A DNA stretch of 64,000 bases, taken from positions 930,001-994,000 of the forward strand of contig NZ_CP095397.1 in the NCBI RefSeq assembly GCF_023008545.1, given 5' to 3'. The notes below the pieces were generated by a model. It did not search any database, was not told the origin of the DNA, and saw only the letters and a program-made list of their open reading frames with translations. Made by a program: the position numbers and the translations under genes. This document shows, in pieces, positions 8,653 to 17,173 of this stretch (the first letter of the stretch is position 1; the number at the start of each line of letters is the position of its first letter). Source of the stretch: Natribaculum luteum. Its GTDB lineage: Archaea > Halobacteriota > Halobacteria > Halobacteriales > Natrialbaceae.

Positions 8653-8665
8653 TTTTATTATATAT
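8653..8665 (+). promoter_or_regulatory. Strong TATA element facing the 66-residue gene
   Basis: TTTTATTATATAT is the most AT-rich motif in the area. Expected transcription start is near 8685, leaving about 90 nt of leader before the ATG at 8776, or defining a separate small RNA. Confidence 0.5.
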
Positions 8666-8775
8666 GGGGCAGAACGTGCGGGTACAGATGTCGGTCGTAC
8701 ACGTAGACGTAGCAGCCTGACTCTCCTCGCAGCGCACCGCCCGACGATCTTCACACGACACCAACGCGACCGACG

Positions 8776-8976
8776 ATGAGCACCCGAAACTTGCCAACCC
8801 AGACCGAATCGACGCCCGAATCGCCCGCGAACGAACGACTGTCGACGCCGATGGCCGATCGATCGCCGACCGACCGTTCGCCTGCGACGTTCTCGTACGG
8901 ACAGACGAACCGGCTGCAAAATCTCATCGACGAGTGGAACGCCGCTTTCGTCGATCGTGATCGGGATCGAGCGTGA
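8776..8976 (+). CDS. Small hypothetical protein
   Basis: The 66-residue ORF has a Ser/Thr/Pro-rich, disordered first half with two ArgSerPro-type repeats. It has a helical C-terminus (GlyGlnThrAsnArgLeuGlnAsnLeuIleAspGluTrpAsn). The helical end looks conserved; the first half does not. I do not recognise the family. The upstream AT-rich promoter supports expression, but the long leader leaves doubt whether this is the product. Confidence 0.45.
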   Translation: MSTRNLPTQTESTPESPANERLSTPMADRSPTDRSPATFSYGQTNRLQNLIDEWNAAFVDRDRDRA

Positions 8977-9018
8977 CCGACCTCCGGCCTGTACCGCCGT
9001 TCGATGCGACGCCGCCGA

Positions 9019-10212
9019 CTAGTTCGTTGTGACGACTTCGATCACGTCTCGCGGCTCGACCTCGTAGTCTTTCCCCAGCTGGCGGTTCGTCCGGCAGTCG
9101 ATCGCGTGGAGGAAGCCGTCGCCGATGTCCGAGTGGAGACTGTAGGCGAAGTCCTCGGCGGTCGATTCCGGCGGGATCAGGTAACAGTCGGGCAACACCT
9201 CGCCACGTTCGTTACCCAGCCCGTTTGCGCCGCCGGGAAACACCGGCGTCACGCCGAGCACGTCGAAAAGCGCCGTCTCGAGTGCCGCCTGGACGCCCGT
9301 CGCGCCGTACTCGGCGAGGAAGTCGCGGATCTGCTCGAGGCCCTGCTCCTGATCGGCGGAGACGTCACCCGTGATCTCGAAGTCGTCGTCGCCGGGACGG
9401 TAGTCGACGACGCCCGCCTTCTCGGCGGACTTGAGCGCCTTCTCGGCGTGTGCGCTGCAGGGGACGATCGTCAGGTGGTCGTAGTCGGGATCCGACGTGA
9501 TCTCCTCGTAGTTTTCCTGTGCCTCGGGCGTGTCCATCTTGTTCGCCGCGATCACCATCGGCTTGGTCGCCTTGCGGATCTCGCGGGCGAGCTCGAGTTT
9601 GTCCTCCTCGTCCCACTCCTCGGGGTCGAAGCCGACGTCCACCCGGCGGATGAGAAGTTTGATCTCGTCTTCGTTCGTCTTGAACGCGCTCATCTGCTCG
9701 GCGAGTTCCTCCTCGATGGCGTCGTCTTCGGTCGTGTAGCCCGACGAGTAGCGTTCGATCCCCTTCTCCAGGACGTCGAGGTACCACTGGTCGAGTTCTT
9801 CCTCCAGGAACGCGACGTCCTCCCGGGGGTCGTGCCCTTCGGTGGGTTCGCCCTCGAGGTCCGTCTTCCCGGAGAAGTCGACGACGTGGACGAGCACGTC
9901 TGTCTCGTTTAAGTCGGTCAGAAACTGGTTGCCGAGGCCGTTCCCCTCGTGTGCGCCGGGGATCAGCCCCGCCACGTCGACGAGCTTCGTCGGCACGAAC
10001 CGCATCCCGTGATCGCAAAAGCCGACGTTCGGAGTGCACTCCTCGTCGAACTCGGGCGCTGCACACTCGACGCGGACGTACGCCTCGCCCACGCTCGGGT
10101 CGATGGTCGTGAACGGGTAGGCCCCTTCGGGCACGTCGTTCATCGTCGCCGCGTTGAAAAACGAGGACTTGCCGACGGAGGGTTTGCCGACGAGTCCGAT
10201 CCGGTAACTCAT
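9019..10212 (-). CDS. YchF/Ygr210-type TGS-domain GTPase (OBG family)
   Basis: The 397-residue soluble translation-associated P-loop NTPase opens with the G1 motif GlyLysProSerValGlyLysSer near residues 9-16, then the G3 AspValAlaGlyLeuIle near 73-78 and AsnLysMetAsp (G4). The C-terminal TGS domain occupies about 305-397. YchF-type proteins bind ribosomes. The extension PheProGlyGlyAlaAsnGlyLeuGlyAsnGlu matches the archaeal/eukaryotic Ygr210 branch. The open frame continues far upstream over the next gene, but GlyLeuValGlyLysPro must lie near the N-terminus, so the start is 10212. Confidence 0.93.
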   Translation of the reverse strand: MSYRIGLVGKPSVGKSSFFNAATMNDVPEGAYPFTTIDPSVGEAYVRVECAAPEFDEECTPNVGFCDHGMRFVPTKLVDVAGLIPGAHEGNGLGNQFLTDLNETDVLVHVVDFSGKTDLEGEPTEGHDPREDVAFLEEELDQWYLDVLEKGIERYSSGYTTEDDAIEEELAEQMSAFKTNEDEIKLLIRRVDVGFDPEEWDEEDKLELAREIRKATKPMVIAANKMDTPEAQENYEEITSDPDYDHLTIVPCSAHAEKALKSAEKAGVVDYRPGDDDFEITGDVSADQEQGLEQIRDFLAEYGATGVQAALETALFDVLGVTPVFPGGANGLGNERGEVLPDCYLIPPESTAEDFAYSLHSDIGDGFLHAIDCRTNRQLGKDYEVEPRDVIEVVTTN

Positions 10213-10292
10213 TGCCCTCTCTCGGCACCTGTCGCCTAAACGGGTTACTGTCCGCCGCCGCAGTGGTATGCGACCGCGTACCGCCTGCCTGA

Positions 10293-11363
10293 CTACTCGA
10301 GGACCGCCTCGAGCGCGTCCATCGTCCGCTCGACGCGCTCCACCCTCGCGTTGTGTCCCATGTGGCCGACGCGGAGGACGTCGTCCTCGAGGTGGGCGAG
10401 CCCCGTCGAGAGGACGATCCCGTGCTCCGCTTGGACCCGCTGTTGGAGGTCGGCTGCCCGCCCCTCGACATGCAGCGCCGTCACCGTCGGCGAGGCGAGG
10501 TCGTCGCTCTCGGGGTACAGCGACAGGCCGAGTTCGCGGGCTCGTTTTCTGCACACCCGCGCGGCTTCCTCGTGGCGGTCGAACACCGCCTCGAGTCCCT
10601 CCTCGAGCAGGCGGTCGATCGCGGCGTCGAGCGCGACCAGGTTCGACGTCAGGTGCGTGTACGGGAACCAGCCCTCGTCGGCGGCAGTGCGCCAGGGCTC
10701 GAGGTCGGCGTAGAACGAGCGCGTCTCGGTCTCCTCGATGCGCTCCCAGGCGCGGTCGCTGACCGAGAGGACAGTCAGTCCCGGCGGCGCACTGAAACAC
10801 TTCTGGGAGGCTCCGAGACAGACGTCGATCTGCTCGGTCGGCACCGGCGCGCCCCCGAGCGAGGAGACGGCGTCGACGATGCTGAGGACGTCGTGCTCGG
10901 CGAGCAGGTCGAGGACCGGCTCGAGGTCGTTCAGGGTGCCGGTGGGCGTCTCGCAGTGGACCATCGTCGCGACGTCGAACGCGCCGTCTGCGAGCGTCTC
11001 CTCGATCGCCTCGAGGTCGAGCGGCCCCGTCGAGGGCGACTTGCAGGTCTCCGCCTCGCCGCCGTACAGGTCGACGAAGTCGGCGAAGCCGTCGCCGTAG
11101 ATGCCGTTCGAGAGACAGAGCACGCGGTCGCCCTCGTCGACGAGCGACGCGACGGCCGCCTCGAGGCCGAGGATGCCCTCGCCACCGAGGATCGCGACGT
11201 CGTCGCCCCCGTAGATCGCCTCGAGTTTGTCGGTCAACTTGCGGTAGAACTCGACGAACTCGGGTTCGACGTCGGGGTTCCAGGTCGGTTCGCTCATCCG
11301 TTCCCGGACGTCGTCGGGGATCTCCGTCGGGCCGGGCGTCATTCGCAGTCGGTCGTCGCTCAT
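10293..11363 (-). CDS. Serine-pyruvate / alanine-glyoxylate type class V aminotransferase
   Basis: The 356-residue PLP enzyme is predicted to move amino groups between small amino acids and glyoxylate or pyruvate. MetThrProGlyProThrGluIlePro begins the chain. Asp164 in IleValAspAlaValSerSer contacts the PLP ring nitrogen. Lys188 in GlyAlaSerGlnLysCysPhe is the Schiff-base lysine. The C-terminal ValLeuArgValGlyHisMetGly is a family mark. Length is normal and the active site intact. Exact donor and acceptor are not predictable. Confidence 0.9.
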   Translation of the reverse strand: MSDDRLRMTPGPTEIPDDVRERMSEPTWNPDVEPEFVEFYRKLTDKLEAIYGGDDVAILGGEGILGLEAAVASLVDEGDRVLCLSNGIYGDGFADFVDLYGGEAETCKSPSTGPLDLEAIEETLADGAFDVATMVHCETPTGTLNDLEPVLDLLAEHDVLSIVDAVSSLGGAPVPTEQIDVCLGASQKCFSAPPGLTVLSVSDRAWERIEETETRSFYADLEPWRTAADEGWFPYTHLTSNLVALDAAIDRLLEEGLEAVFDRHEEAARVCRKRARELGLSLYPESDDLASPTVTALHVEGRAADLQQRVQAEHGIVLSTGLAHLEDDVLRVGHMGHNARVERVERTMDALEAVLE

Positions 11364-11484
11364 ACCGGAGACGCCAGTCCGCGAGCGCATAAAACCACTC
11401 GAGGCGACGCCGTCCGTTCGCCTCCGTCCGTCGTCGAACGGACAGCCTCGAGCAGTGACGAATCCGGTTCGGTCGGTGACGCGA

Positions 11485-12828
11485 TCAGAGCCGTTCGACG
11501 GTTCTGGCGGCGTTGATTCGACCCGCCCCGAGATCCGGATCGCTCTGCCCGGTCCCGAGTTCGGCACCGTGTTTGATCGCCTGCTCGACCTGGTTTGCGT
11601 TCGCACTCGGCCGTCGCTCGCGGACGAGTCCGGCCAGCCCCGTCACCTGCGGGGCGGCCATCGACGTGCCGGCGAAGTGGTCGTACGGCATGTCGTAGAG
11701 CTCCGGCGGCACGCTCGAGAGGACGAGGTTCGTCGGGTACGGCCACGCCGTGTCGTCGGCCAGCGACTTCTCGAGCGTCTCGTATCCGCCACCCGGCGCG
11801 CCGACGTCGATCTCGTTCGTGCCGTAGTTCGAGTAGAACGTTCGCAGGTCGTTCGGTCCGGTCGCGCTGATGCTCATCGCGCCTGCGGTGCTGTTGGGAA
11901 CGGTGAAGAACCCGCCCTGCTGGAGGTTGGCGTCGGAGTTACCCGCACTCGCGACGATGACGGTGCCCAGACTCGTGGCGCGCTGGATCGTCCGCTCGTA
12001 GGCGACGCGGATCCCCTCGGCGTTGACCTGCGGCGGGAGCGGCGGCGTCCCGATGCTCATGTTCGCCGCGTCGGCACCGATTTCGGCGGCGTAGTCGATC
12101 GCCCGCAGGATGTCGGCGGTCGTGGTCGTGAGCACCTCCTCGCCGTCGATCTCTTCGAACCAGAACACCCGGGCCGAGACGAGCGTCGCGTCGGGGGCGG
12201 TGCCGACGATGCCCGTCCCGTACCCGTCGGCACCCTGATCGGGCGTCGCGGCCGCGATCCCCGAGACGTGCGTTCCGTGGCCGTCTACGTCCGTCGGTTC
12301 CCCGTCCGTGACCGTCTGACCGTCTTTGAACAGTCGACTCCGCTCTTCGTCGACGTTCGGCGCGAGATCGGGGTGATCCGAGTAGATCCCGGTATCGAGA
12401 ATCGCCAGCGTCGTTCCCACACCCGTCGCGTACTCGTGTGCCTCGAGGACGTCCTGGACCTGCTTGTCCCACTGGAGGTCGTACAGATCGTCTATCTCCT
12501 CGAGTGTCGACTCGTCCGGAGCCGCCCGCAGTTCCGGCAGGTCGACCTCGAACCGGACGTCCGCGGCAGCGGCGCGAACCCCACGAATCCGCTGGAGGTC
12601 GCTCTCGGCGTCTTCGGGCCCGGAGACGAGCAGTACGTCCCTGTCGGCCAGTTCGGCGGTCACCTCGAAGCCCTCGCGCTCGAGTCGACTCCGAACGTCT
12701 GCTCCGCTCGCAGTGACGAGATAGCGCGTCTGCCCGCTCGCAGTCACCGTTCCGATCGCGACCAGAGAGAGTCCGGTCGCGGCCGTGCTGCTCAGGAATC
12801 GTCGTCGCGTCTGGTGTCGTCGGCGCAT
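11485..12828 (-). CDS. Tat-exported subtilisin-like serine protease (halolysin type, S8)
   Basis: The 447-residue secreted protease starts with a twin-arginine signal (ThrArgArgArgPheLeuSerSer, residues 7-14) leading into a hydrophobic core. An I9-like propeptide follows, up to about residue 120. The triad is complete: Asp145 (LeuAspThrGlyIle), His184 (AspGlyHisGlyThrHis) and Ser389 (GlyThrSerMetAlaAlaPro), with oxyanion Asn297. I chose the ATG at 12828 because the upstream alternative would place 14 extra residues before the Tat motif. No C-terminal pre-peptidase domain is present, so it is shorter than classical halolysins. Confidence 0.93.
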   Translation of the reverse strand: MRRRHQTRRRFLSSTAATGLSLVAIGTVTASGQTRYLVTASGADVRSRLEREGFEVTAELADRDVLLVSGPEDAESDLQRIRGVRAAAADVRFEVDLPELRAAPDESTLEEIDDLYDLQWDKQVQDVLEAHEYATGVGTTLAILDTGIYSDHPDLAPNVDEERSRLFKDGQTVTDGEPTDVDGHGTHVSGIAAATPDQGADGYGTGIVGTAPDATLVSARVFWFEEIDGEEVLTTTTADILRAIDYAAEIGADAANMSIGTPPLPPQVNAEGIRVAYERTIQRATSLGTVIVASAGNSDANLQQGGFFTVPNSTAGAMSISATGPNDLRTFYSNYGTNEIDVGAPGGGYETLEKSLADDTAWPYPTNLVLSSVPPELYDMPYDHFAGTSMAAPQVTGLAGLVRERRPSANANQVEQAIKHGAELGTGQSDPDLGAGRINAARTVERL

Positions 12829-12966
12829 CGCTTGCCGACACCGATCACCATCATAATAGGAAAGTACCACCTACTGACGTATCGTTCTGCCGGGAACACA
12901 CAGACACGTGTGAACGATCACCAATGTATTTGAGTGACGAACACGTGACTCGTACCGGTCCGCACG

Positions 12967-13617
12967 TCACTCCCTCGAGAAGCCGCCGCCTCGCCGTCGG
13001 TACAGTCGACCGCGAACGAACGGCGTCGCCGGGAAGACGCCCAGTTCGAGGCGTTCGACCTCGTCGACGCGAAACGCGTCGTGGGCCACAAATCGTTCGA
13101 CCGTCTGGCGGTCGAGTTGACACCCCGCGGCGACGCGTTCCCACAGTGGGTTGAGCACCGCCTGCCCGGTCGCTCGCCAGCCGTCGGCATGGACGTGCTC
13201 GAGGAAGCGAAACTCGCCACCGGGTTTCAGGACGCGGGCGACCTCGTCAGTGGCGGCGGCGGGGTCGTCGACCGTACAGAAGACCATCCCCGAGAGCACG
13301 ACGTCGAAGGCGTCGTCGGGATAGGGTAGCGACTCCGCCCGCGCCCCGCGGAGGTCGACCGCGAGTCCGGTCTCGTTCGCCTGCGTTTGCGCTCGCGTTC
13401 GCATGTGCGGGTCGGGTTCGATCGCGTGGTACTCGAAGTCGTCCGCCGGGGGCGCGACGTAGGGAAACGTGTTGCCCGTCCCGGCACCGAGTTCGAGGAC
13501 GCGCCCCTCGAGATCAGCGGCGAGGTACTCCCGGTGTGGTTTCAACAGCCGTTCCATCGCCCCCATTCTGTCGTACAGCGCCGCGAAAAGCGGGTGAGAG
13601 ATCTCGTCGCTCGCCAT
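12967..13617 (-). CDS. Class I SAM-dependent methyltransferase
   Basis: The 216-residue protein belongs to the UbiE/Methyltransf_11 group. Motif I is ValLeuGluLeuGlyAlaGlyThrGlyAsn near residues 40-49, motif II carries GluProAspProHisMet, and motif IV is AspValValLeuSerGlyMetVal. The post-motif ValLeuLysProGlyGlyGluPhe is canonical. It belongs to the phosphatidylethanolamine-methyltransferase-like haloarchaeal group, but substrate is unknown. The start at 13617 removes an arginine-rich N-terminal extension without family similarity. Confidence 0.85.
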   Translation of the reverse strand: MASDEISHPLFAALYDRMGAMERLLKPHREYLAADLEGRVLELGAGTGNTFPYVAPPADDFEYHAIEPDPHMRTRAQTQANETGLAVDLRGARAESLPYPDDAFDVVLSGMVFCTVDDPAAATDEVARVLKPGGEFRFLEHVHADGWRATGQAVLNPLWERVAAGCQLDRQTVERFVAHDAFRVDEVERLELGVFPATPFVRGRLYRRRGGGFSRE

Positions 13618-13710
13618 ACAGATCCATGAGCGTGCGTCCGTAACTCTTCGTCGGTTCTGAGAACGGTCCGAATCGCTTTGTTCGTTCCTCCGGTCTAGTG
13701 ACACGGAGAC

Positions 13711-14073
13711 ATGTCGAGGACCAGCTCGCCGCTCGAGGACCCGATCTCGGTGTTCGTGCTCGTCGCCGTCCTGCTCGGACTGTTTTCCGTCGGATCGGCG
13801 CTCGCACGGGCGGAGTCGGTCTCGGCGTGGGCGATCGGCGTCGGCTTCGGGTTCGGGTGGCTTGCCATGTACGCCGGTCGGCTCGACGCGCTCGCGAGGG
13901 TGGGACGACGGGTGAAGGCCCTCGGACGCGGTGTCGTCCCGGTCGTCGCCGTGGTGCTCGCGGGCACGACGTTCGTACTCACCTCGAGTCTGTCGCTCGA
14001 GTCGTGGCTGCTCACGAACACCTCGTTCGGCCTGCTGCTCGGGGTCGCCACCGTGGTACTCGTCGGGCCGTAG
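13711..14073 (+). CDS. Small four-helix membrane protein, unknown function
   Basis: The 120-residue ORF has hydrophobic segments at about 12-33, 37-55, 76-92 and 103-120. A basic loop (ArgValGlyArgArgValLysAlaLeuGlyArg) lies after helix two. No motif I can name is present. It is divergent from the methyltransferase, with 93 bp between starts, and converges with the flavoprotein gene. Codon use and the acidic N-terminus support a real gene. Confidence 0.65.
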   Translation: MSRTSSPLEDPISVFVLVAVLLGLFSVGSALARAESVSAWAIGVGFGFGWLAMYAGRLDALARVGRRVKALGRGVVPVVAVVLAGTTFVLTSSLSLESWLLTNTSFGLLLGVATVVLVGP

Positions 14074-14112
14074 CCTGCTCGCGGCCGTTGTCGGACGGAG
14101 GACGAGCGACGC

Positions 14113-15540
14113 TCAGTCACCGCGCGGTTCGACGTTCTGATTGCGCCGGAACGTGTTCGTCGGGTCGTACTCGGTTTTCACCTCGACTACCCTGTCGTAG
14201 TTGTCCCCGAAGACGGTGCGCGCCGGGTCCTCGTTGAAGCCGGGGAAGTTACCGTAGCCGCCCGAGACGGCGGGTAACGCTCGCACCTGACTGATGCCCT
14301 CGCGGACCCAGTCGACGTTCTCGTCGTCGCCGTCGGGGTCGTCCCAGTTCGCCTCGAACGTGAGCATGTAGCGCCTGCCGCGGTGCCAGAACGCCGTCTC
14401 CGTCGGCTCGAGGTCGTCGATCGCACCGCCGAGTTGCCAGAGGTCGACGGTCGACAGCTCGGAGGGGCTCTTCGTCCCGTGGCCGACGACGAGATCGACG
14501 ACGTCATCGGTGAGGTCGTCGACGTACACCGACTTCCAGTAGTAGCGCCGGCCGTCGGGGTAGTCCTCGTCGAGCATCTGCTGGAGGTCGACGTACGTCA
14601 TCGGCCCGCTGAGGTCGACGATGGGTTCGGCCAGTTCCCGAAGCGGACGGAACTCCGCGTCGGCGTCGTCTTCGTCGCCGACGTGACAGCCCAGCAACGC
14701 GACCGCCGGCTCGCCCCACGCCGACTCCGGAAACTCCTCGAGTTCGGGCACGAACGCGGTGAACGCGATCACGGTCGCCTCGTCGGACGCGTCCGTGGCC
14801 CACTCGCGGAACCGGGTCAGCACCTCGACTGCGTCGTCGCCGCGATACCACGGAAAGAGCGCGACCACCTCGGGGCCGACCTCGTGGAGGCGGTACTCGA
14901 AGGACGTGACGACGCCGAAGTTCCCGCCACCGCCGCGGATCGCCCAGAAGAGGTCCGCGTTCCGGTCCTCGCTCGCGACGCGAACCTCGCCGTCGGCGGT
15001 GACCACGTCGACCGACTCGAGGGCGTCGCAGGCGAGACCGTACTTCCGCCGGAGGTGGCCGACGCCGCCGTTGAGCGTCAGCCCCGCGATTCCGGTCTCC
15101 GAGACGACGCCGAGCGGTGCCGCGAGGCCGAACAGTTGCGTCTCGCGGTCGACGTCCCCAAGGGTCGCGCCGCCCGCCGCTCGAGCCGTCTGCGTTTCCG
15201 GATCGACGCGCACGCCGTTCATCTCCGTGAGGTCGACGACGATGCCGCCGTCGCACACCGCGCTGCCCGCGACGTTGTGGCCGCCGCCGCGAACCGCGAC
15301 CGGCAGGTCGGACTCCCGGGCGAACGTCACCGCGTCAACCACGTCGGCGGTTCCGCGACACCGGGCGACGATCGCCGGGTACCTGTCGATCATCCCGTTC
15401 CAGATCCGTCGCGTCTCGTCGTACTCGTCGTCGTCGGGCGTGAGCACCTCACCCCGGAACAGTCCCCTGAACGCTCTGACCTGTGCTTCCGGCAGTTCGC
15501 CGAACGCGTCCGCCCCCGCGTGAGTACCAGCTTTCGCCAT
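14113..15540 (-). CDS. FAD-linked oxidase, berberine-bridge (BBE) type
   Basis: The 475-residue flavoprotein has an N-terminal FAD_binding_4 (PCMH) domain and a C-terminal BBE domain. ArgGlyGlyGlyHisAsnValAlaGly at residues 84-92 carries His88, the usual covalent FAD-histidyl site. AsnGlyGlyValGlyHisLeuArgArgLysTyrGly is the second FAD loop, and AsnGlyMetIle sits near the start. The BBE signature near the C-terminus includes AspAsnTyrAspArg and a final tyrosine-aspartate-proline-thr-asn segment. Members oxidise sugars or alkaloid-like compounds; substrate here is unknown. The start at 15540 gives the normal family N-terminus. Confidence 0.9.
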   Translation of the reverse strand: MAKAGTHAGADAFGELPEAQVRAFRGLFRGEVLTPDDDEYDETRRIWNGMIDRYPAIVARCRGTADVVDAVTFARESDLPVAVRGGGHNVAGSAVCDGGIVVDLTEMNGVRVDPETQTARAAGGATLGDVDRETQLFGLAAPLGVVSETGIAGLTLNGGVGHLRRKYGLACDALESVDVVTADGEVRVASEDRNADLFWAIRGGGGNFGVVTSFEYRLHEVGPEVVALFPWYRGDDAVEVLTRFREWATDASDEATVIAFTAFVPELEEFPESAWGEPAVALLGCHVGDEDDADAEFRPLRELAEPIVDLSGPMTYVDLQQMLDEDYPDGRRYYWKSVYVDDLTDDVVDLVVGHGTKSPSELSTVDLWQLGGAIDDLEPTETAFWHRGRRYMLTFEANWDDPDGDDENVDWVREGISQVRALPAVSGGYGNFPGFNEDPARTVFGDNYDRVVEVKTEYDPTNTFRRNQNVEPRGD

Positions 15541-15671
15541 AGATCTAGCTCCGACGCGATCTCGAATAAAGTCGTATTGCGAATTTACCTGACAGACAAA
15601 CTTCCCGACGTTCATCCCTCGAAAGTCGGGTTTTCGTGCAGTACTCGAGGACGCGTTTCGACGGCGCGAGG

Positions 15672-16304
15672 CTACTCGGGCGTCGGGTGAGACTCGAGTG
15701 CCAGGTCCGCGGGCTCGAGCGTGTAGTACCGTTCCCAGACTGGCGCGAGGCTCACGACCCGCACGCCGGCGATTTCTGCCTCGCGGTGTCTGTGGTGGTG
15801 ACCGACGAGACAGAGGTCGGGCGCTGTGGCCTCGAGCAGGCCGTTCACGTGCTCACAGCCGGGGTCGTAGCCGTAGGAGAGCAGCCCCGTCGGGGCCTCG
15901 TGGGTGAGAAAGACGTCGACGCCGTCCAGTTCGGCCGCCCGGTCGACGTCCTCACGGGTGAAGTGTCGCCGCCGGTCGCCCTCGAGTTCCGACCGCGAGC
16001 AGTCGTACTTCGTCGGGGCGTAGTTGCCCGAGAGACCCGCGACGCGCACTCCCTCGACCGTCGCCGCCGTGCTGGCGAGTAGATGGGCGTTCCGGACGTC
16101 CGGCGACTCGTCGCCGTCCCGCAGCGCGTCGACGACGTCGAGGTCTTCGTTGTTGCCCGCGACGAACCACGTCGGCGCTGGCAGGTCGTAGTACTCGAGG
16201 TCGCCGACGTGCAACGCGGCGTCGGGGTCGACCGCCTCGTAGGCCGCGAGGAGGGCGTTGCGGTTCTCCGGGTCGGAAGCGTGAGCGTCGCCGAGGACCA
16301 GCAT
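15672..16304 (-). CDS. Metallophosphoesterase (calcineurin-like)
   Basis: The 210-residue enzyme has the ordered dimetal motifs GlyAspAlaHis (5-8), HisValGlyAspLeuGlu (about 33), GlyAsnAsnGlu (about 50), ThrHisGluAlaPro and GlyHisHisHis. All ligands are present, so it is likely active as a phosphatase or phosphodiesterase. The second motif GlyAspAlaHis replaces the usual AspxHis spacing with family-acceptable variation. It is a single-gene unit, divergent from the phosphoribosyltransferase gene. Confidence 0.87.
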   Translation of the reverse strand: MLVLGDAHASDPENRNALLAAYEAVDPDAALHVGDLEYYDLPAPTWFVAGNNEDLDVVDALRDGDESPDVRNAHLLASTAATVEGVRVAGLSGNYAPTKYDCSRSELEGDRRRHFTREDVDRAAELDGVDVFLTHEAPTGLLSYGYDPGCEHVNGLLEATAPDLCLVGHHHRHREAEIAGVRVVSLAPVWERYYTLEPADLALESHPTPE

Positions 16305-16431
16305 CGGTACCGTCGAGTGTTCGCTTCGCAGCCGGTTAATCCCCGGGCGTCGCCGATCTCGTCGTCTCGTCCCGTCGGGAACGACACGTGGCGTGTAACA
16401 ACAAAGGTGATGGGCGTCGTAGTCGCTGATC

Positions 16432-17052
16432 ATGTTCGCTGATCGAACCGAAGCCGGCGAACGGCTCGCTGAGGACCTCGGTCGTCGCGACGTCGAGGCC
16501 GACGTCGTCCTCGGGATTCCGCGCGGTGCGCTCCCGGTAGCCCGACCGGTCGCGGACGAACTCGACGCCGACCTCGACGTCGTCGTGGCGTCGAAGATCG
16601 GCGCGCCGGGCAACCCCGAACTCGCGGTCGGGGCCGTCGCGAGCGACGGCAGCGTCTGGCGCAACGACGACCTCATCGCGCGACTGGGCGTCCCCGAAGA
16701 CTACCTCGAGCGCGAACGAGAGAACGAGGCCGAATACGCACGTGAGAAGGCCGAACGCTACCGAGACGACGGTCACGTCCCCGACCTCGAGGGGAAACGG
16801 GTGGTCGTCGTCGACGACGGCGTGGCGACGGGTGCGACCGCGCGGGCGTGTCTCAGGCTGGTCCGCGAGGCCGGTGCCGACCACGTCGTCCTCGCGGTTC
16901 CGGTCGGTCCACCCGACTCGCTCGAGGAGATTTCGACCGAGGCGGACGAGATCGTCGCACTCGAGCGACCGCGGAGTTTCGGCGCGGTCGGGCAGTTCTA
17001 CCGGAACTTCGGCCAGGTGTCCGACGAGGAGGCGATGACCTACCTCGAGTGA
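16432..17052 (+). CDS. Phosphoribosyltransferase family protein
   Basis: The 206-residue type I PRTase-fold protein contains the PRPP loop ValValValAspAspGlyValAlaThrGlyAlaThr at about residues 123-134. A flexible hood region is rich in Glu and Arg, and the N-terminal ValLeuGlyIleProArgGly motif is characteristic of the small ComF-like/YpdF haloarchaeal group. The base substrate cannot be deduced. The stop codon TGA (17050-17052) is directly followed by MITE copy 2. Confidence 0.88.
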   Translation: MFADRTEAGERLAEDLGRRDVEADVVLGIPRGALPVARPVADELDADLDVVVASKIGAPGNPELAVGAVASDGSVWRNDDLIARLGVPEDYLERERENEAEYAREKAERYRDDGHVPDLEGKRVVVVDDGVATGATARACLRLVREAGADHVVLAVPVGPPDSLEEISTEADEIVALERPRSFGAVGQFYRNFGQVSDEEAMTYLE

Positions 17053-17130
17053 TACTGCCGGACAACACGGTTCAGCCATCGATCGCACTCGAGACGCTGT
17101 CGAGTATTCACTGACTGTTGTCTGGTAGTA
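17053..17130 (+). repeat. MITE-like element, copy 2 (78 bp, internal deletion)
   Basis: It has the same termini as copies 1 and 3 but lacks about 30 bp of the central hairpin region. The join lies between GCTGTC and GAGTATTCAC. It starts at the base after the TGA of the phosphoribosyltransferase gene. Confidence 0.8.
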
Positions 17131-17173
17131 TGAGGGCGGCCGTAGCCGGCCGTTCGTTCCAGCGCGCCGTCGC

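Larger units (their letters stand above)
8455..8775. other. Intergenic region between eIF-1A and the 66-residue gene
   Basis: This 321-bp stretch holds two outward promoters. One is the eIF-1A TATA near 8480 on the minus strand. The other is a strong AT-rich element (TTTTATTATATAT, 8653-8665) facing right. The right-hand element lies over 110 nt before the next start codon, which is long for this lineage. The middle (8500-8640) contains no recognisable gene. A 10-codon ORF at 8688-8720 lies in the putative leader. Confidence 0.5.

Noticed and set aside
8688-8720. 10-codon ORF in the leader before 8776
   Set aside because: Possible upstream ORF, but nothing in the sequence distinguishes it from chance.
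10213-10800. Open 5' extension of the YchF-type GTPase frame
   Set aside because: The G1 motif must lie near the N-terminus; the extension overlaps the aminotransferase gene and is arginine/proline-rich.
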